Source: Meloidogyne chitwoodi
Lineage: Eukaryota > Nematoda > Chromadorea > Rhabditida > Meloidogynidae
Direction of reading: 5' to 3'
Assembly (NCBI GenBank): GCA_015183035.1
Contig: JACZZP010000012.1
Coordinates: 1,178,001-1,242,000 of the forward strand
DNA length: 64,000 bases
Shown: one piece after another, positions 39,522 to 49,900 of the stretch
Layout of the letters: every line of letters begins with the position of its first letter
Numbering within the stretch: position 1 is the first letter of the stretch
Notes under the pieces: model-generated
Seen by the model: only the letters and a program-made list of their open reading frames with translations
Database searches by the model: none
Told to the model about the DNA's origin: nothing
Program-made: the position numbers and the translations under genes

Positions 39522-39702
39522 AGGAAGCCAGGAAAGAACACAATCGATTTTATCACTTTAATTTTTAATGTTAAAAAAGGAACACTTTAAATTTCAACAA
39601 AAATAATTTTATTACAAATCTTATCTCAAGAGGTTCATTGTTAATTATGATCCATATGGTCATTGATATTACAACCATACGTCAAACAAATTACAACATT
39701 AC

Positions 39703-39892
39703 TAGAGACCGGCATCACATTTCCTGATCCGGGTTTTTTGTAAAAAGGTCAGGATTTCGTGATTTAAAATCTCGACCCTGACCGGGATTTCCGGAAAATC
39801 GCACTACCGGTATCGGGATGTAAAAAAGGCCGTGATTTCTGACCGGGATCCCGGAAAATCCCGACCGAGATCCCTCCCCCATTGGTCTCATA
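39703..39892. repeat. GC-rich TA-flanked repeat, copy 2
   Basis: Starts TAGAGACCGG and ends GGTCTCATA, so TA plus GAGACC-type inverted ends. The interior is rich in GACCGGGAT and TCCGGAAAATC words. It resembles the copies at 6171 and 40185 in architecture and vocabulary, but is the most diverged of the three. It lies in the tail-side intergenic region after lin-37. Confidence 0.65.
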
Positions 39893-39940
39893 TAAACCCA
39901 CATAAAAAGGGACAAATATAAAATGTTACTTGGCACTACT

Positions 39941-40674
39941 GAAGATTGCATGGTTTTTTTGCGGACATTTTTAATATAGGTATATCATTAAATTAGTATT
40001 TGTTATTTGATTTTTTGCCTTAAGGCAATAAGGTTGTACTGGGTTAATAAAATATGAATAAAATGTTTCCCACCTTGTCATTTACATTTTTGTTAATAAT
40101 TATTCAATAAAATGATTCTAACTCTTAAAAATTTTACTTCATTACAATAAAACAAAATCAACTTACATGGTTGGTATTACTTTTCCCGTTTTTTTTTGAG
40201 TCACCGGGATGAAAACGGGATCGGGAATACCCGGTTTTCCCGGTTCAGGTCCCGGCCGGTCATTAAATTTCCAATTCCCGGTCATTTTTCTCGGTCGGAA
40301 CCCGGTGATTTTTGGAACTGGAAAAAAGCGGGAATTCCCGATTTTCCCGGTCCGGGTTCCCTCCCGGTCGTTCAATTCTAAAATTTCCCGTTTCCCGGGT
40401 TTTTCAAAATTCCGATCTCCATCAAGACCAACTAGCAATGGGCCCAAAAATGGAGAAGTAATAAAACACTCCCAATAGATCCAAATGTGCTTTTTTTGAA
40501 ATTTAAAATGTATTTTATATTTTTTGGAATCATGTTTCAATTTTTACCAATGTGAACGATTTTTAACAAATGTACCTCTTTATTGCCTTAGGCAAAGCAA
40601 TTAAAAACGTAGACAAAGAATATATAATTTTATCCACAAAAAATAAATGTCTGCAAAAAAACCATGCAATCTTC
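39941..40674. mobile_element. Non-autonomous element with inverted ends, holding a nested GC-rich repeat
   Basis: The 30-bp ends GAAGATTGCATGGTTTTTTT-GCGGACATTT (39941-39970) and the complement at 40645-40674 match with one mismatch. The interior near 40500-40550 shares a stretch, with ATTTTATA and TTTTTGGAATCATGTTTC, with the interior of the Merlin-like element near 9520-9570. This suggests a related non-autonomous derivative. A GC-rich repeat copy occupies 40185-40423. TTAAGGCAATAAGG (about 40021) and TTATTGCCTTAGG (about 40562) form a further inner inverted pair. Confidence 0.6.
40185..40423. repeat. GC-rich repeat, copy 3 (nested)
   Basis: Dominated by CCCGGT, TTCCCG and CGGGAAT. Its right end, read as complement (GGAGATCGGAATTTTGAAAAA), matches the left end of the copy at 6171 (GAGATAGGAATTTTGAAAAA). 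The left end is not sharply defined. The long open frames here on both strands, rich in Pro, Gly and Arg, result from the repeat vocabulary and are not collagen or other protein genes. Confidence 0.7.
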
Positions 40675-41066
40675 ATTAATGCCTGTTACTTTCCTGTTTA
40701 CACGAAATGTCCGCAAGTTTTTGTCCGCAAGTAATATTTGCGCTATAACAGAAAAGTACCCATAAAATATAGTAAAATTGTCAAAATCAAGAATATTTAT
40801 ACTCATTTTAAGATAATTTTTCATTAAAACAAATTTTCGCCGACAAAAGCGCCAAAATAATTATTGTTGTTTGGTATTTTTAAATAAAGAACTAAAGAAT
40901 TTCTAGGGTATACATATATGATATTTTAAAGATTTTTTAAATAAAAATTTTGGATAACTTGGGTGAAATTTAGTAACTTGAAGTCAATACATACCTCAAG
41001 TCGCAAATATATTGTCGGCCAATATAAAAAGAAAACAACTTTACAAATGCAATACTTTTATCCCCT

Positions 41067-42491
41067 TTAACTCTTAAGATCGTCATCTGTACTCTTGATA
41101 TCATCGTCATCGATAGAAGAGATTGTTGAGTTATCCTCAGTCACTTCATCCTTTACAGCAACCTGTTTATTAGGATCATTTATAGGCATTCCATCGCTAT
41201 GTTTGATTAAATAACGAATCTAAATTAAATATTAAACCATATTTTAAAGGGCAATTTGTAAAAAACCTGCATGCACAGGACGCCCAAAACATTTTTTCCT
41301 TTTCCGACAAGAGGAATATATTTAACTTTTTCGTCATTTAGGTCGCACGGAAACTAAATTAAAGCAGTTTTTGTTAAATCGATGAAAATTTTTTACAAAC
41401 CTTCAGCAATTTACCCTCATTTTCGCGTACCCATACACGGAGGTTCTCTTCAGTCATCCCGACAGCGTAAAAAGCATCACGATCATAAGCTTGGCAGAGA
41501 AGAGCATCGCCAGTGGCCAAAAGTTTCTCACGCATCTCTTGGCTCTGGGTGAACTTGAAACGAATTCCATGGAGGAGAACTAATAAGCCTGTAGTATTTT
41601 TCCAATGCTCAACCTTATTATTAAATATAAAGAAGTGAAATAAAATATTTTTTACCTTTTCATTACTCACGTGCCAAGCCCGCAGAATGTCTTTAGCCTT
41701 TTGCTTAACTTTCAGAGTATCCTGCACATAACGTAACAGTTGAGCTTGCTCTGGGCCAACCAAAGAGAAAATTTTGCAAGCTTGATAATAATGCTCCACT
41801 GATGGATATTCATGTCCGTCAACAATAATTTTGACCTAAACTACATTTAAAAATGAAATAAAAAATAAACCGGATAAAGAGTGCTTAAAAAATGTCCTTT
41901 TCCATGGAAGCAAACCAGATTATTAGTCCGCAAAATATACTCAAAAGCTGGAAGTTCTGCTGGTGCAACAACAATCGCGAGTTTGCTCAACTGTTGTTCA
42001 AGAAAAGAAGCACCACCATCACCACGTTGTTTCTTGCTGTTACCATTTCTATGAGTAATCTCATTACCGACAAAGCTAGTGTAATTCTTCCCACTAGGAC
42101 GATCAGCAGAAAAATCTTCTTTTCGTTGACGGTACTGCTGAAAGATTTAATCTTTTATTAAATATATCAATCATTTTTAAAATAATTGTAATCTTTAAGA
42201 AAAAGTAAAATAAAAATCAGGGGAAATAAACGAAAATATTTGAGATATACATATTCTAAAAAACGAGTTAAAATCTTAAAAATAAAATCGAACCGTAAAC
42301 TGAGAAGTCAAAGGACGCAAATCCATCAACCTAGGTGTAGGATTTTGGTTCCCGCTAATGAGCAGATGAGAATAAGGCGCATCTGTGCCCACTCCATTTA
42401 AAGGAAGTAAATGGTCCTGATTCTGAATTTTCTCACGACGTTTCTCAGCAGCATGCTTTTTATCATCAAGCTGACAATTATTTCGGCTCAT
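41067..42491 (-). CDS. NADAR (YbiA/DUF1768) domain protein
   Basis: NADAR-fold proteins bind or hydrolyse ADP-ribose- or ribosylamine-type substrates (YbiA N-glycosidase; some NADAR proteins remove ADP-ribose from guanine). The N-terminal 100 or so residues are polar (MSRNNCQLDDKKHAAEKRRE) and have no recognised domain. The fold begins FHGKGHFLSTLYPVKI, then GHEYPSVEHYYQACKIF (the EHxYQAxK-like active-site helix), AKDILRAWHV, GIRFKFTQSQEMREKLLATG, and FYAVGMTEENLRVWV. After the domain comes a short QIRYLIKHSDG segment and an acidic Asp/Ser-rich tail ending DDDLKS. About 280-300 residues in total. The catalytic Glu and the Lys/Gln pattern look intact. The substrate is not known. Confidence 0.87.
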
Positions 42492-42718
42492 TTTATGTTA
42501 AACTGTGAAAAACCTTTTTTAATGTAACTGGTGTTGCCATAAAGATATATTCAATAAAAAAAGTGATAAAATGTGCCAATAAATTATAACATAAAATCTA
42601 AATTAAAATGATAATTAAGGTGATTTATATTCGTCAAACGCGAAAAATTTATGCGATATGCGCTTTAAAATTGAGTATGTTTTTGTTATTATCTAACCAA
42701 AAAGGAGAAAGCTTCTGT

Positions 42719-42831
42719 ACATTTCGAGCCACTCGACATTTCGTCTCAACTGCAAAAAAACTACATATCGTTTACCCGACGATTTTTTGCCGTTGGGACG
42801 AAATGTCGTGCAATTTCGTGGCACGAAATGT
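42719..42831. repeat. Inverted repeat with ACATTTCG ends
   Basis: The left arm 42719-42758 (ACATTTCGAGCCACTCGACA then TTTCGTCTCAAC) and the right arm 42783-42831 (complement with a small insertion) fold around a 24-base loop. The ends resemble ACGAAATGTCCGCAAG near 40700, so it may belong to the same repeat group as that region. It lies between the divergent NADAR and MSP-domain genes, where it could extrude as a hairpin. Confidence 0.65.
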
Positions 42832-43059
42832 CCGGATCGAGAAGAAAAGTGTGGATATAAAATCACTTTATCACTCTGATACACATTATTTCTTAGACAT
42901 TATGCCAATTTGAAATAATGATGATGATTTAAAAAATAATTTTTTAAGACCGACATAAAATAGGTGAAAAGGTTTTGTATTTGAGTTTTAGAAACTATTG
43001 TATTATTTTTTAACATTTTAGAGTTAAATTACTTAAATTTTTGTATTTTATTGTTATTT

Positions 43060-43526
43060 ATGGAGGAATTGACATTGGATCATAATACGCTTCATCTAAA
43101 ATCGACAAGAGAGACTGCTTTTGTTACTCTTAGCAACACTGGACCTGTAAAATATTATAACATACAAAAAATTCTTTATTTTTTATTTTAAGAGTAGATA
43201 TGCCATAAAACTTCTATGTGACAATAATTTCCATTATATGTTCAACCCTGTTCATGCCTTTTTGGAAGCAAATTCTCATTTAGAAATTGAAGTTATTCGA
43301 AGTGTATGTTATAAAATAATATTTAATTAATTTTTATTCTTAGAACGGACCGTATAATGAGTCAAAAATGGACATCGCGTTTTTCAAAGCTACAGATCAT
43401 GATTTTGATCCGGAGATTCTAATACCACATGGATCTGATGGTGAATTTAAACGGCGAGTTCATTTAATTGCAGATGGAAGTGAGAGAGAGATGTTGATTC
43501 CCACCAAAGAACCTGCTAGCCCATAA
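43060..43526 (+). CDS. MSP (major sperm protein)-domain small protein
   Basis: Three exons (about 43060-43148, 43193-43301 and 43343-43526) join in frame. The start MEELTLDHNTLHLKS, then ETAFVTLSNTGPSRYAIKLL, matches the MSP beta-sandwich opening in which structural residues stand before a conserved Asn-x-x-Pro/Ser turn. CDNNFHYMFNPVHAFLEANS gives the middle strands, HLEIEVIRSNGPYNESKMDI the later ones, and KATDHDFDPEILIP the last. It ends KEPASP. About 125 residues, the single-domain size of MSP-like and SSP-type nematode proteins rather than a membrane VAP. Involvement in sperm motility is possible but not shown. Confidence 0.85.
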
Positions 43527-43717
43527 AAATATATTTAATTTTTTGTTAAAATAAGTTTATTTATTGTGATTTTAATAAATAATATTAATAAAAATCATTT
43601 GAAAATTTGGTTATTTGCCATAGTTTTTTTTAAATCTTGATGTAATCTTTAAATAAAATTAATTATAGACATCTTAAAAAACTTGAGAAAGGGTTTGACA
43701 TACCAGATTGGATATAG

Positions 43718-44192
43718 GTGGTGGTCAAGTTGCCATTTTGTCAGTCACTGTGTTGTGATTTTAATGAACAGAGCAATTGTATAGCAAAAGCCTCTGGTGT
43801 TTTGTCTATGGAAAAATGGCCCGAAAAGATGAAAGGAAAAACTGATGCAGAACGAAAATCGGAACACAAGTATGTCAGTTTTTTAATTTGTAATTTTTAT
43901 TTTTTTGAAAATTTTCTTAAGATTTTCTCGCGTAAATTTAACAACTTTGAGCGTTCTCATCGTTTTATCAAACAATTTCTGTGCCTGCTAAAAGATCAGA
44001 GGTTGCAGTGTCTTTGTTTTTTAAGTTTCTTTCTATGCATTCGGATGTTCTTCAATCACTCTTTCATAATACGGGTTTTGTCGAAGGTGCGTGCCTCTGG
44101 TGAGGCCGAACTTTGTTCAGTTGAAAGCGAAGTTTTTAACGAATTTCTTTCGATCATATATCATTCACGCCATCGTCCTCAAAGTAATTTTA
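43718..44192 (+). pseudogene. Probable BTB-domain (MATH-BTB-like) relic
   Basis: Not a clean gene. An exon-like block from 43718 reads VVVKLPFCQSLCCDFNEQSN and ends SEHK before a GT. Further on, one frame reads FKFLSMHSDVLQSLFHNTGF, as in the LSxHSxVFxxLF part of BTB domains. The continuation, CSVESEVFNEFLSIIYHS, resembles the EVFEEFLxxIYxG part but lies in another frame. The frame change near 44090 is not removed by an obvious GT-AG intron. The best reading is a decayed BTB gene; an unusual splice pattern or assembly error is the alternative. It ends near the start of a 66-bp minisatellite. Confidence 0.35.
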
Positions 44193-44224
44193 TAATTTTT
44201 TATTCATTTTTATTTTAACTTGGT

Positions 44225-44475
44225 TAAATATGCCCTCTCTCCTATACCACATAAGGTCTATTATGGACCTTTAAAAGTATACAATAGTTATAAATATGCC
44301 CTCTCTCCTATACCACATAAGGTCTATTATGGACCTTTAAAAGTCTACAATAGTTATAAATATGCCCTCTCTCCTATACCACATAAGGTCTATTATGGAC
44401 CTTTAAAAGTCTACAATAGTTATAAATATGCCCTCTCTCCTATACCACATATGGTCTATTATGGACCTTAAATAA
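44225..44475 (+). repeat. 66-bp tandem repeat, about 3.8 copies
   Basis: Units start at 44225, 44291, 44357 and 44423 with only single-base differences (TATACAA versus CTACAA; ATAAGG versus ATATGG in the last). The period is 22 codons, so a frame stays open through all copies (44220-44471) and encodes repeats of KYALSPIPHKVYYGPL plus VYNSY. Each unit holds the hairpin AAGGTC-TATTATG-GACCTT. No splice or start context shows that it is translated. Very low divergence implies recent expansion or ongoing homogenisation. Confidence 0.9.
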
Positions 44476-44652
44476 TACAAGAAATGTGTATCTAAAATAT
44501 TTAGTGTGATAAAGAAGTTTTGTGAAAATAAAAATGTGAAAACTAACTAGACATTTAAAAAAATTTGAGAAAATTATCTTGGGATAAATGTTAGTGGCAC
44601 AAAACATTATTTAAGGATAAATGTCATGGATTTATTTCCAATCTCATTTTTG

Positions 44653-45732
44653 TTAGAAAATTTCAACTTTTGGCAAATTTATTTCATTCAAATGTTTATA
44701 AAAATCTTCAAATTTCTTTTGTGAATATTCCAAAGGAAGTCGTGTAATTAAAGAATTATTGATGACGAGTTTCTCTCCAATTTGGTTATTCCATTCTCCC
44801 CATGAACCACGATCAATATTATTTAATGGAAATTGAATATAAAACATTCGTTTTTCTGCAGCCAACATAAAATTCTGTAAAAAAAAATTAAAAATTAGCT
44901 GTCAAATGCTTGAAATATTTAAAATACCTCTTTTAATTTTTGAATTAAAGAAGAAATATCTAAAGTAAGTTGACATTTAATAGTTCCACCAAATAATTTA
45001 AGCCTTCTAGGTTCATTTTCAGTTATAGGATGGTGTAACCATTTCATAAAAGAAGATCCATTAAAATATAAAAGTTCTAACTTTAAATGAATGTCTCGAC
45101 ATTGTTTTAAAAATATTCCATTGAAAATAGCCCAAAGCGGCCACATTAAAGGAAAAAGTTCTCCCATTATTCCAGAGTTTCTGTACATAACCTCACTAAC
45201 TTCTTGTTCAAAAGAGAAGCATCGGTCGTTAAAAAGTTTTAAAAAATTCAGAAGTTGACCATTTTCATGTAAATTCTTCCATAATCTTTGTCCAAATAAA
45301 AGATGACAATTAAATAAATAATCTTCAAATAATTTTAAAAATTCAATACAATCAACATTTGGGTCTGAATATAATAAAAATAATATATAAACAGAATTTA
45401 CAAAAAAATTTACTTATAAATCGAATAGTTTTCACTCCGTTAATCCAAACAGGGAGAGAATCTAAAGGCATGAGAAGAGTTCCAAGGCGTTTTTTTGGTA
45501 GATTAAGTTGATAAATTCCATAAGAAGATTTGCTTTTCCATTCTTTACATACTTTTATTGAACAAAGTTTATGACTTCTCTTATTTAATAAATAATTAGA
45601 AAATTTGTCCATTTGGGATGAAATCAAAGAAAATTTGACAAGTTGAGAAATTGAGAAAAAAGAAAAAACATCCAATAAGCAATCAATATTTAAAATTTTA
45701 CTAAAAAATATATAATTACCTAAATTTTGCAT
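44653..45732 (-). CDS. Divergent F-box protein
   Basis: A probable substrate adaptor of SCF ubiquitin ligase. The N terminus contains an F-box: KILNIDCLLDVFSFFSISQL followed by VKFSLISSQMDKFSNYLL. The rest (LPKKRLGTLLMPLDSLPVW; FEDYLFNCHLLFGQRLWKN; SGIMGELFPLMWPLWAIFNG; ENEPRRLKLFGG) is a helical, Trp- and Phe-rich region with no known domain. It ends LNEINLPKVEIF. Exons at about 45416-45712, 44929-45366 and 44653-44876 join in frame. Such single-F-box proteins with a unique C-terminal part are expanded in plant-parasitic nematodes (family knowledge). The start is uncertain: MQNLGNYIFF at 45732 gives an unspliced frame, but a TTTTTTAG acceptor directly before KILNID fits a preceding exon. Confidence 0.7.
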
Positions 45733-45929
45733 TAACAAAAAATTTTTTTGTGAATTTGTAGAGTTACACAGAAATATCTTAAAAATTAATCCAATATAAA
45801 CGAAGTATCGAATTAAAGTTAAAAAATTTTTTAACACTTTTTCGAAAATAAAAAGGAGATTAATGGATTGGGAGAATAATGAATGTTTTCCTAAGAAAAT
45901 TCTCAAATATAAATATTAAATAAAAAGAC

Positions 45930-46775
45930 CTCTTAATGTCGTTTTCAATATTTAATAAATTCATTGTTTGGAAACCCTTAGCCAAAGAAATTGCTTCTGG
46001 ACTCTATATACATAAATAATATTTAATTAGACTTAGAAATTTAATTACCCTGCACTCTTTTAATTCAAAGCACAATTTAAAATTATTGCTTTCCAGAATT
46101 ATTTCGCAAAAATTACTCCAAATAAAATGAGTAATCGATCCGCCTGTGACAGAAGTTTCAAACACGCGTTCAGAGTACAAAAGGACATTTCGAATAAATT
46201 CCTATAAAATTTATTTTTGGGTTTTCAGAAACAAAAGTCGCAAACCGCTTTTCTTATAAATTTGAACCATAAGTCATTTAAGGAAATTAAAAAATCATTT
46301 GTTTTAAAATCAAGATTTCTGACCTAAAAATATAAAGGTCTGTTAAATATTAATGACATTTTTAAAATAAAAATATCAAAATGCAAACCAAATGATCTAT
46401 ATATTCAACAATCAATGCCCGAACACATGAATATAAGTCATCTGAATGTCCACTGTAAACCTGATTAAATTATATTTATAATTATTAAATAAAATATTTA
46501 TTATTATTTTTTATTTAAATAAATTTTAACTTTTATTTTTTTATATAAAGCTTAAATCGCCAATAATTTCCTTGATAAATAAAAAATATTTTTATCTTAT
46601 TTGAAAATAGACAAACCACATTATAAGCTTTCTCATACAAGACAGTAAAAAATGGACCAAAATCTTCAGTTTCATCTATCAAACAAGATCTCAAATTTGT
46701 AATTAAATAATTCAGATCATCATTGATATCTTTATTGTATAAATCACGATATGGCACACGACTTCCAGAAGCCAT
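45930..46775 (-). CDS. Cullin N-terminal-like fragment, possibly fused to the F-box gene
   Basis: The start at 46775 is MASGSRVPYRDLYNKDINDD. Later exons give FFTVLYEKAYNVVYSGHSDD-LYSCVRALIVEYIDHL, as in the [21 protein letters not shown] region of CUL3. Then DFLISLNDLWFKFIRKAEFI and RNVLLYSERVFE parallel the ALNxAW...IRDILMYMDRVY repeat, followed by FIWSNFCEIILES and SLAKGFQTMNLLNIEND. That covers the first cullin repeats; the cullin-homology and Nedd8 domains do not follow. The last exon donor at 45929 has the right phase (AG) to join the TTTTTTAG acceptor before the F-box exon, giving a cullin-N/F-box chimera. Without that splice the frame ends soon, near 45860. It could be a truncated pseudogene. 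The cullin resemblance is moderate; fusion is unproven. Confidence 0.5.
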
Positions 46776-46981
46776 ATGTAGTTTAAATAAATGATTTATA
46801 GAATTTATAAAAAAAATTTATAACTCAATGGGTAGTCACTTCGAAGCATTAAGCCTTCTCGGCCTGCGCCGGTCGTGCCTTCTCTTCGCGTCTTCTTGGC
46901 CTGCGCCAACTCGGGCGTTCAATTATTTTTGATAACTTTGATTAAAGTGTTAAATTTTAATTTTTTATAATTTGAAAGTAA
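46776..46981. other. Divergent 206-bp spacer with GC-rich CTTCTCGGCCTGCGCC repeat
   Basis: Between the cullin-like start and the DOCK start. At about 46851-46915 two copies of GCCTTCTCGGCCTGCGCC-type sequence (the second TCTTCTTGGCCTGCGCC) surround CGGTCGTGCCTTCTCTTCGCG. This is a GC-rich patch in AT-rich DNA. As the only spacer it must hold both promoters if both genes are real; the patch could be that promoter or an inserted repeat. Confidence 0.5.
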
Positions 46982-49900
46982 ATGCATTCTTCTCCTCGAT
47001 TCTCCAAAAATAGTTTTCAACAGAATGAACGTAATTCTATGCTTTCAACTTCTAGTGGCGGAAGCTCTACCTTAATGGATCATGTATCTCAAAAACAACG
47101 TCGTCAAAAAGGATATTTTAATACAAATCAGGCAAATCGACAACAAAATTTTAGAAAGTAGATAAAATTATTTATCTTTACATTAATTTAATTTTCAGAT
47201 TTACTTCTTCTGTAAGTAAACCAGGTCAGGCACGAGAAACGCGTGAAGCAATTTCGAGGGTTCTGAGTGCTGCAAATGCAAATCCATTTGTTTGTTTTTA
47301 ACTTTTCTTTTTATATTTATTTTTATCCTATAGAGACCTCCTCCGTTAGCAGAACCTATTGATTATGAAAAGTTCATTACTGAAAAAAGCGCTCAACTTG
47401 AAAATGACAGAGATAGAGATATGCTCTTGTTTTTTCGTGATGATGTTTCTGTAAGTTTTAAACTTCCTTTAAATATTATTCTAACTTTTTTTGACTTAAA
47501 ATAATTCATAAATATATGAGAAATTTTTCAGGGCTCAGAGATTTATCCACGCGAGCGTACAGCTGTCCCTTCAATCAGAAGTCGCCATATTGAGGAAGCT
47601 AATTGGTTATTAGCAAAAGACGCTCTTAAATTCTATTGCTCTCCATATACCGTTATAAACTTTAATTATTTGAAATTTGCTGGGGATTTTAAAAAGTTTG
47701 TTACTCCTACTTTAAATAGTTATTTACGTTTTGAATCTGATATGATACTTGATGAAGAGAAGTTGGTTAGTTGAGTTTTTATTTCTATTATTTTTTTGTT
47801 TTTAAGCAATTCGCAGAACAGAATATGTCGAATGAGGTTCTTAAAGAAGGAAATTTGGTTGTTTTGCCGGGTGACAGTATTGTTGATAGTTTTAAGGCAT
47901 CTATTTTTATATTTTTAGAATTAAACACATTACATTTAATCAATATTTATACGAAATTAAATTATTTTAAACATTTAAGAGTGAGAAGAAACGTTATTGC
48001 ATCCTACGCCGTTTAGATGATTGTAAAGTTTATATTGAAGTTTACAAGCAAAATACCACACAACAATTATTCCCTGCATTGGAAGTTAAATCTGCTCAAA
48101 TAAAAGGAACAAAAAGAGGAAAAACACTTCAAGTATATTGTTTCTTTTTATATTTAAAATTTTTTTCGAACTTTTGAAGGTTTGTTCGGTGGATTCTGAT
48201 AAGCGTACTCTTCTCTTTTCGGCTGAAAATGAGTCTGACCTTCAATTTTGGCTTTTTGAAATTGATCGGGCAATTGCTACAAAACAGAACAAAGGTTTAC
48301 TTTTCTTTCCAAACATCTTTAAAGTTGTTTACAATTAGATGTAATAGCTTCAGAGGATAGTGCTTCACTTAATTCCTCTCTTCGTGAAAATTCTGTTAGT
48401 GTATCATGTCCAACTGCTGGGACATCTTCCCATGATTCTGAGAGTTTAGCAAGCGAAGACAGTGCTGGGGGTTTATATTACTAACATAAGAAATTTTTAA
48501 TCATATCTTATAAATTTTAGTTCGTGATTCAATTTCGCTTTGGAGGGGGAAAAATGCTACAGCAAAGGCTCTTCGGCCACCGATTGTGGAACGAAATAAT
48601 TTATTTGCTCTTTATTGGGATATGGAGGTTAGTTGAGATTCTTCAAATAAATTACATTAAAAAAATTTACATTTTCTTGTCTAAAAATAAAAAAATATTT
48701 TTTCCTATTCATTATTCTTTAAGTCATTACCTGAACCTTCCAATGGCGAGTGGAGTACCTTAGCTGAACCTCTCGACGAGATTGAATTAAACAACGCCAA
48801 AAGTGTCAGGCAAATTGTCCCTTTAATGTCAGCACAGAAATTACAACCAAAAAAGTCACTTTCAATGCTCTCAACTGACGATACTGGTTCTACATCAACT
48901 TTAGCGGCATTAACTGGTACTAAAGTTGTTACTAGGGAGTCCAGTCCAGATCCATCACATTCTGAATTATTTGGCGAAAAGTCTGAGCTGCTTATTACTG
49001 CTCAAGTCAGACAACTTGAATTAAAAGCACGCTTCTCTTGCCGTGACACACCTGAACAGGTGGAGATTTTTACTTTTAGAATAAACACTTCTAACTTTTA
49101 ACGAAGGGATTTTTCTTGATAAAATATTGCTCTTTAAAATTTTATGAGTAATTTAAAAATGAAAAATCTACAAAAACAATGTTTTATTTAATGATTATTT
49201 AGATTGAACCTTTCTTTATTCGTCTTTTTCTGTTTGATGCAAGTCTTGGTAACCGAATCTCTGAAGAATTTCATATTGAAATTCCAACCCTAAGATATGC
49301 TGAATTGCGAAATAGTAATTCTATGGTAGTTATTTCATCAAAGCAACATAATCGAAAAATTCATGGAATTAGTAAACAGAGAATACAATCAGCAGATAAG
49401 GTATGTTAGTCTTTTTTCTGTTTCATGCAAAACTTTGTTAACCATATCGCTAAAAAATTTAAATTTTTAAAATTGTACATAGATTCATAATTAAAAAAAA
49501 TATTTTCTAGTTAATTTGTCCTATACAAAATCCTCGTCCTGATTTATATTTGGTTGCAATTGTAGAAAGAATTCTTTCTGATATTCCTGTTGATATATAT
49601 ACAAAACCTAATAATTCAATTGATGCTAAAACATCAGTAAAAATTCAAAAATCAATTTCTGCGTCATTCTTACGCCTCAGCCATCTGAAATCGACATTTG
49701 CTTGGACTGCCACGTATGTTTTATAATTATGATATTTTTTAATAACTTTGATATTTTAGACCGATTTTTCCATCTCTTATAAACGGCGGAAGTTATTCTG
49801 TACAAAATAGTTGTATCCGAAATTGTCCAATTTATAAATGCGATGGTCGATTAACTGATGCAGATCTCCAAAAATTGTTAATCGATATGCAGAAACCTGA

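Noticed and set aside
40163..40540. Long overlapping open frames on both strands rich in Pro, Gly and Arg
   Set aside because: They result from the CCCGG/TTCCCG vocabulary of the GC-rich repeat. There is no Gly-X-Y periodicity, no start context and no splice structure.
45352..45906. 184-codon frame taken as the F-box protein start
   Set aside because: The part before the F-box (Phe/Leu/Ile-rich) looks like translated intron. The recognisable protein begins near KILNID, after a TTTTTTAG acceptor.
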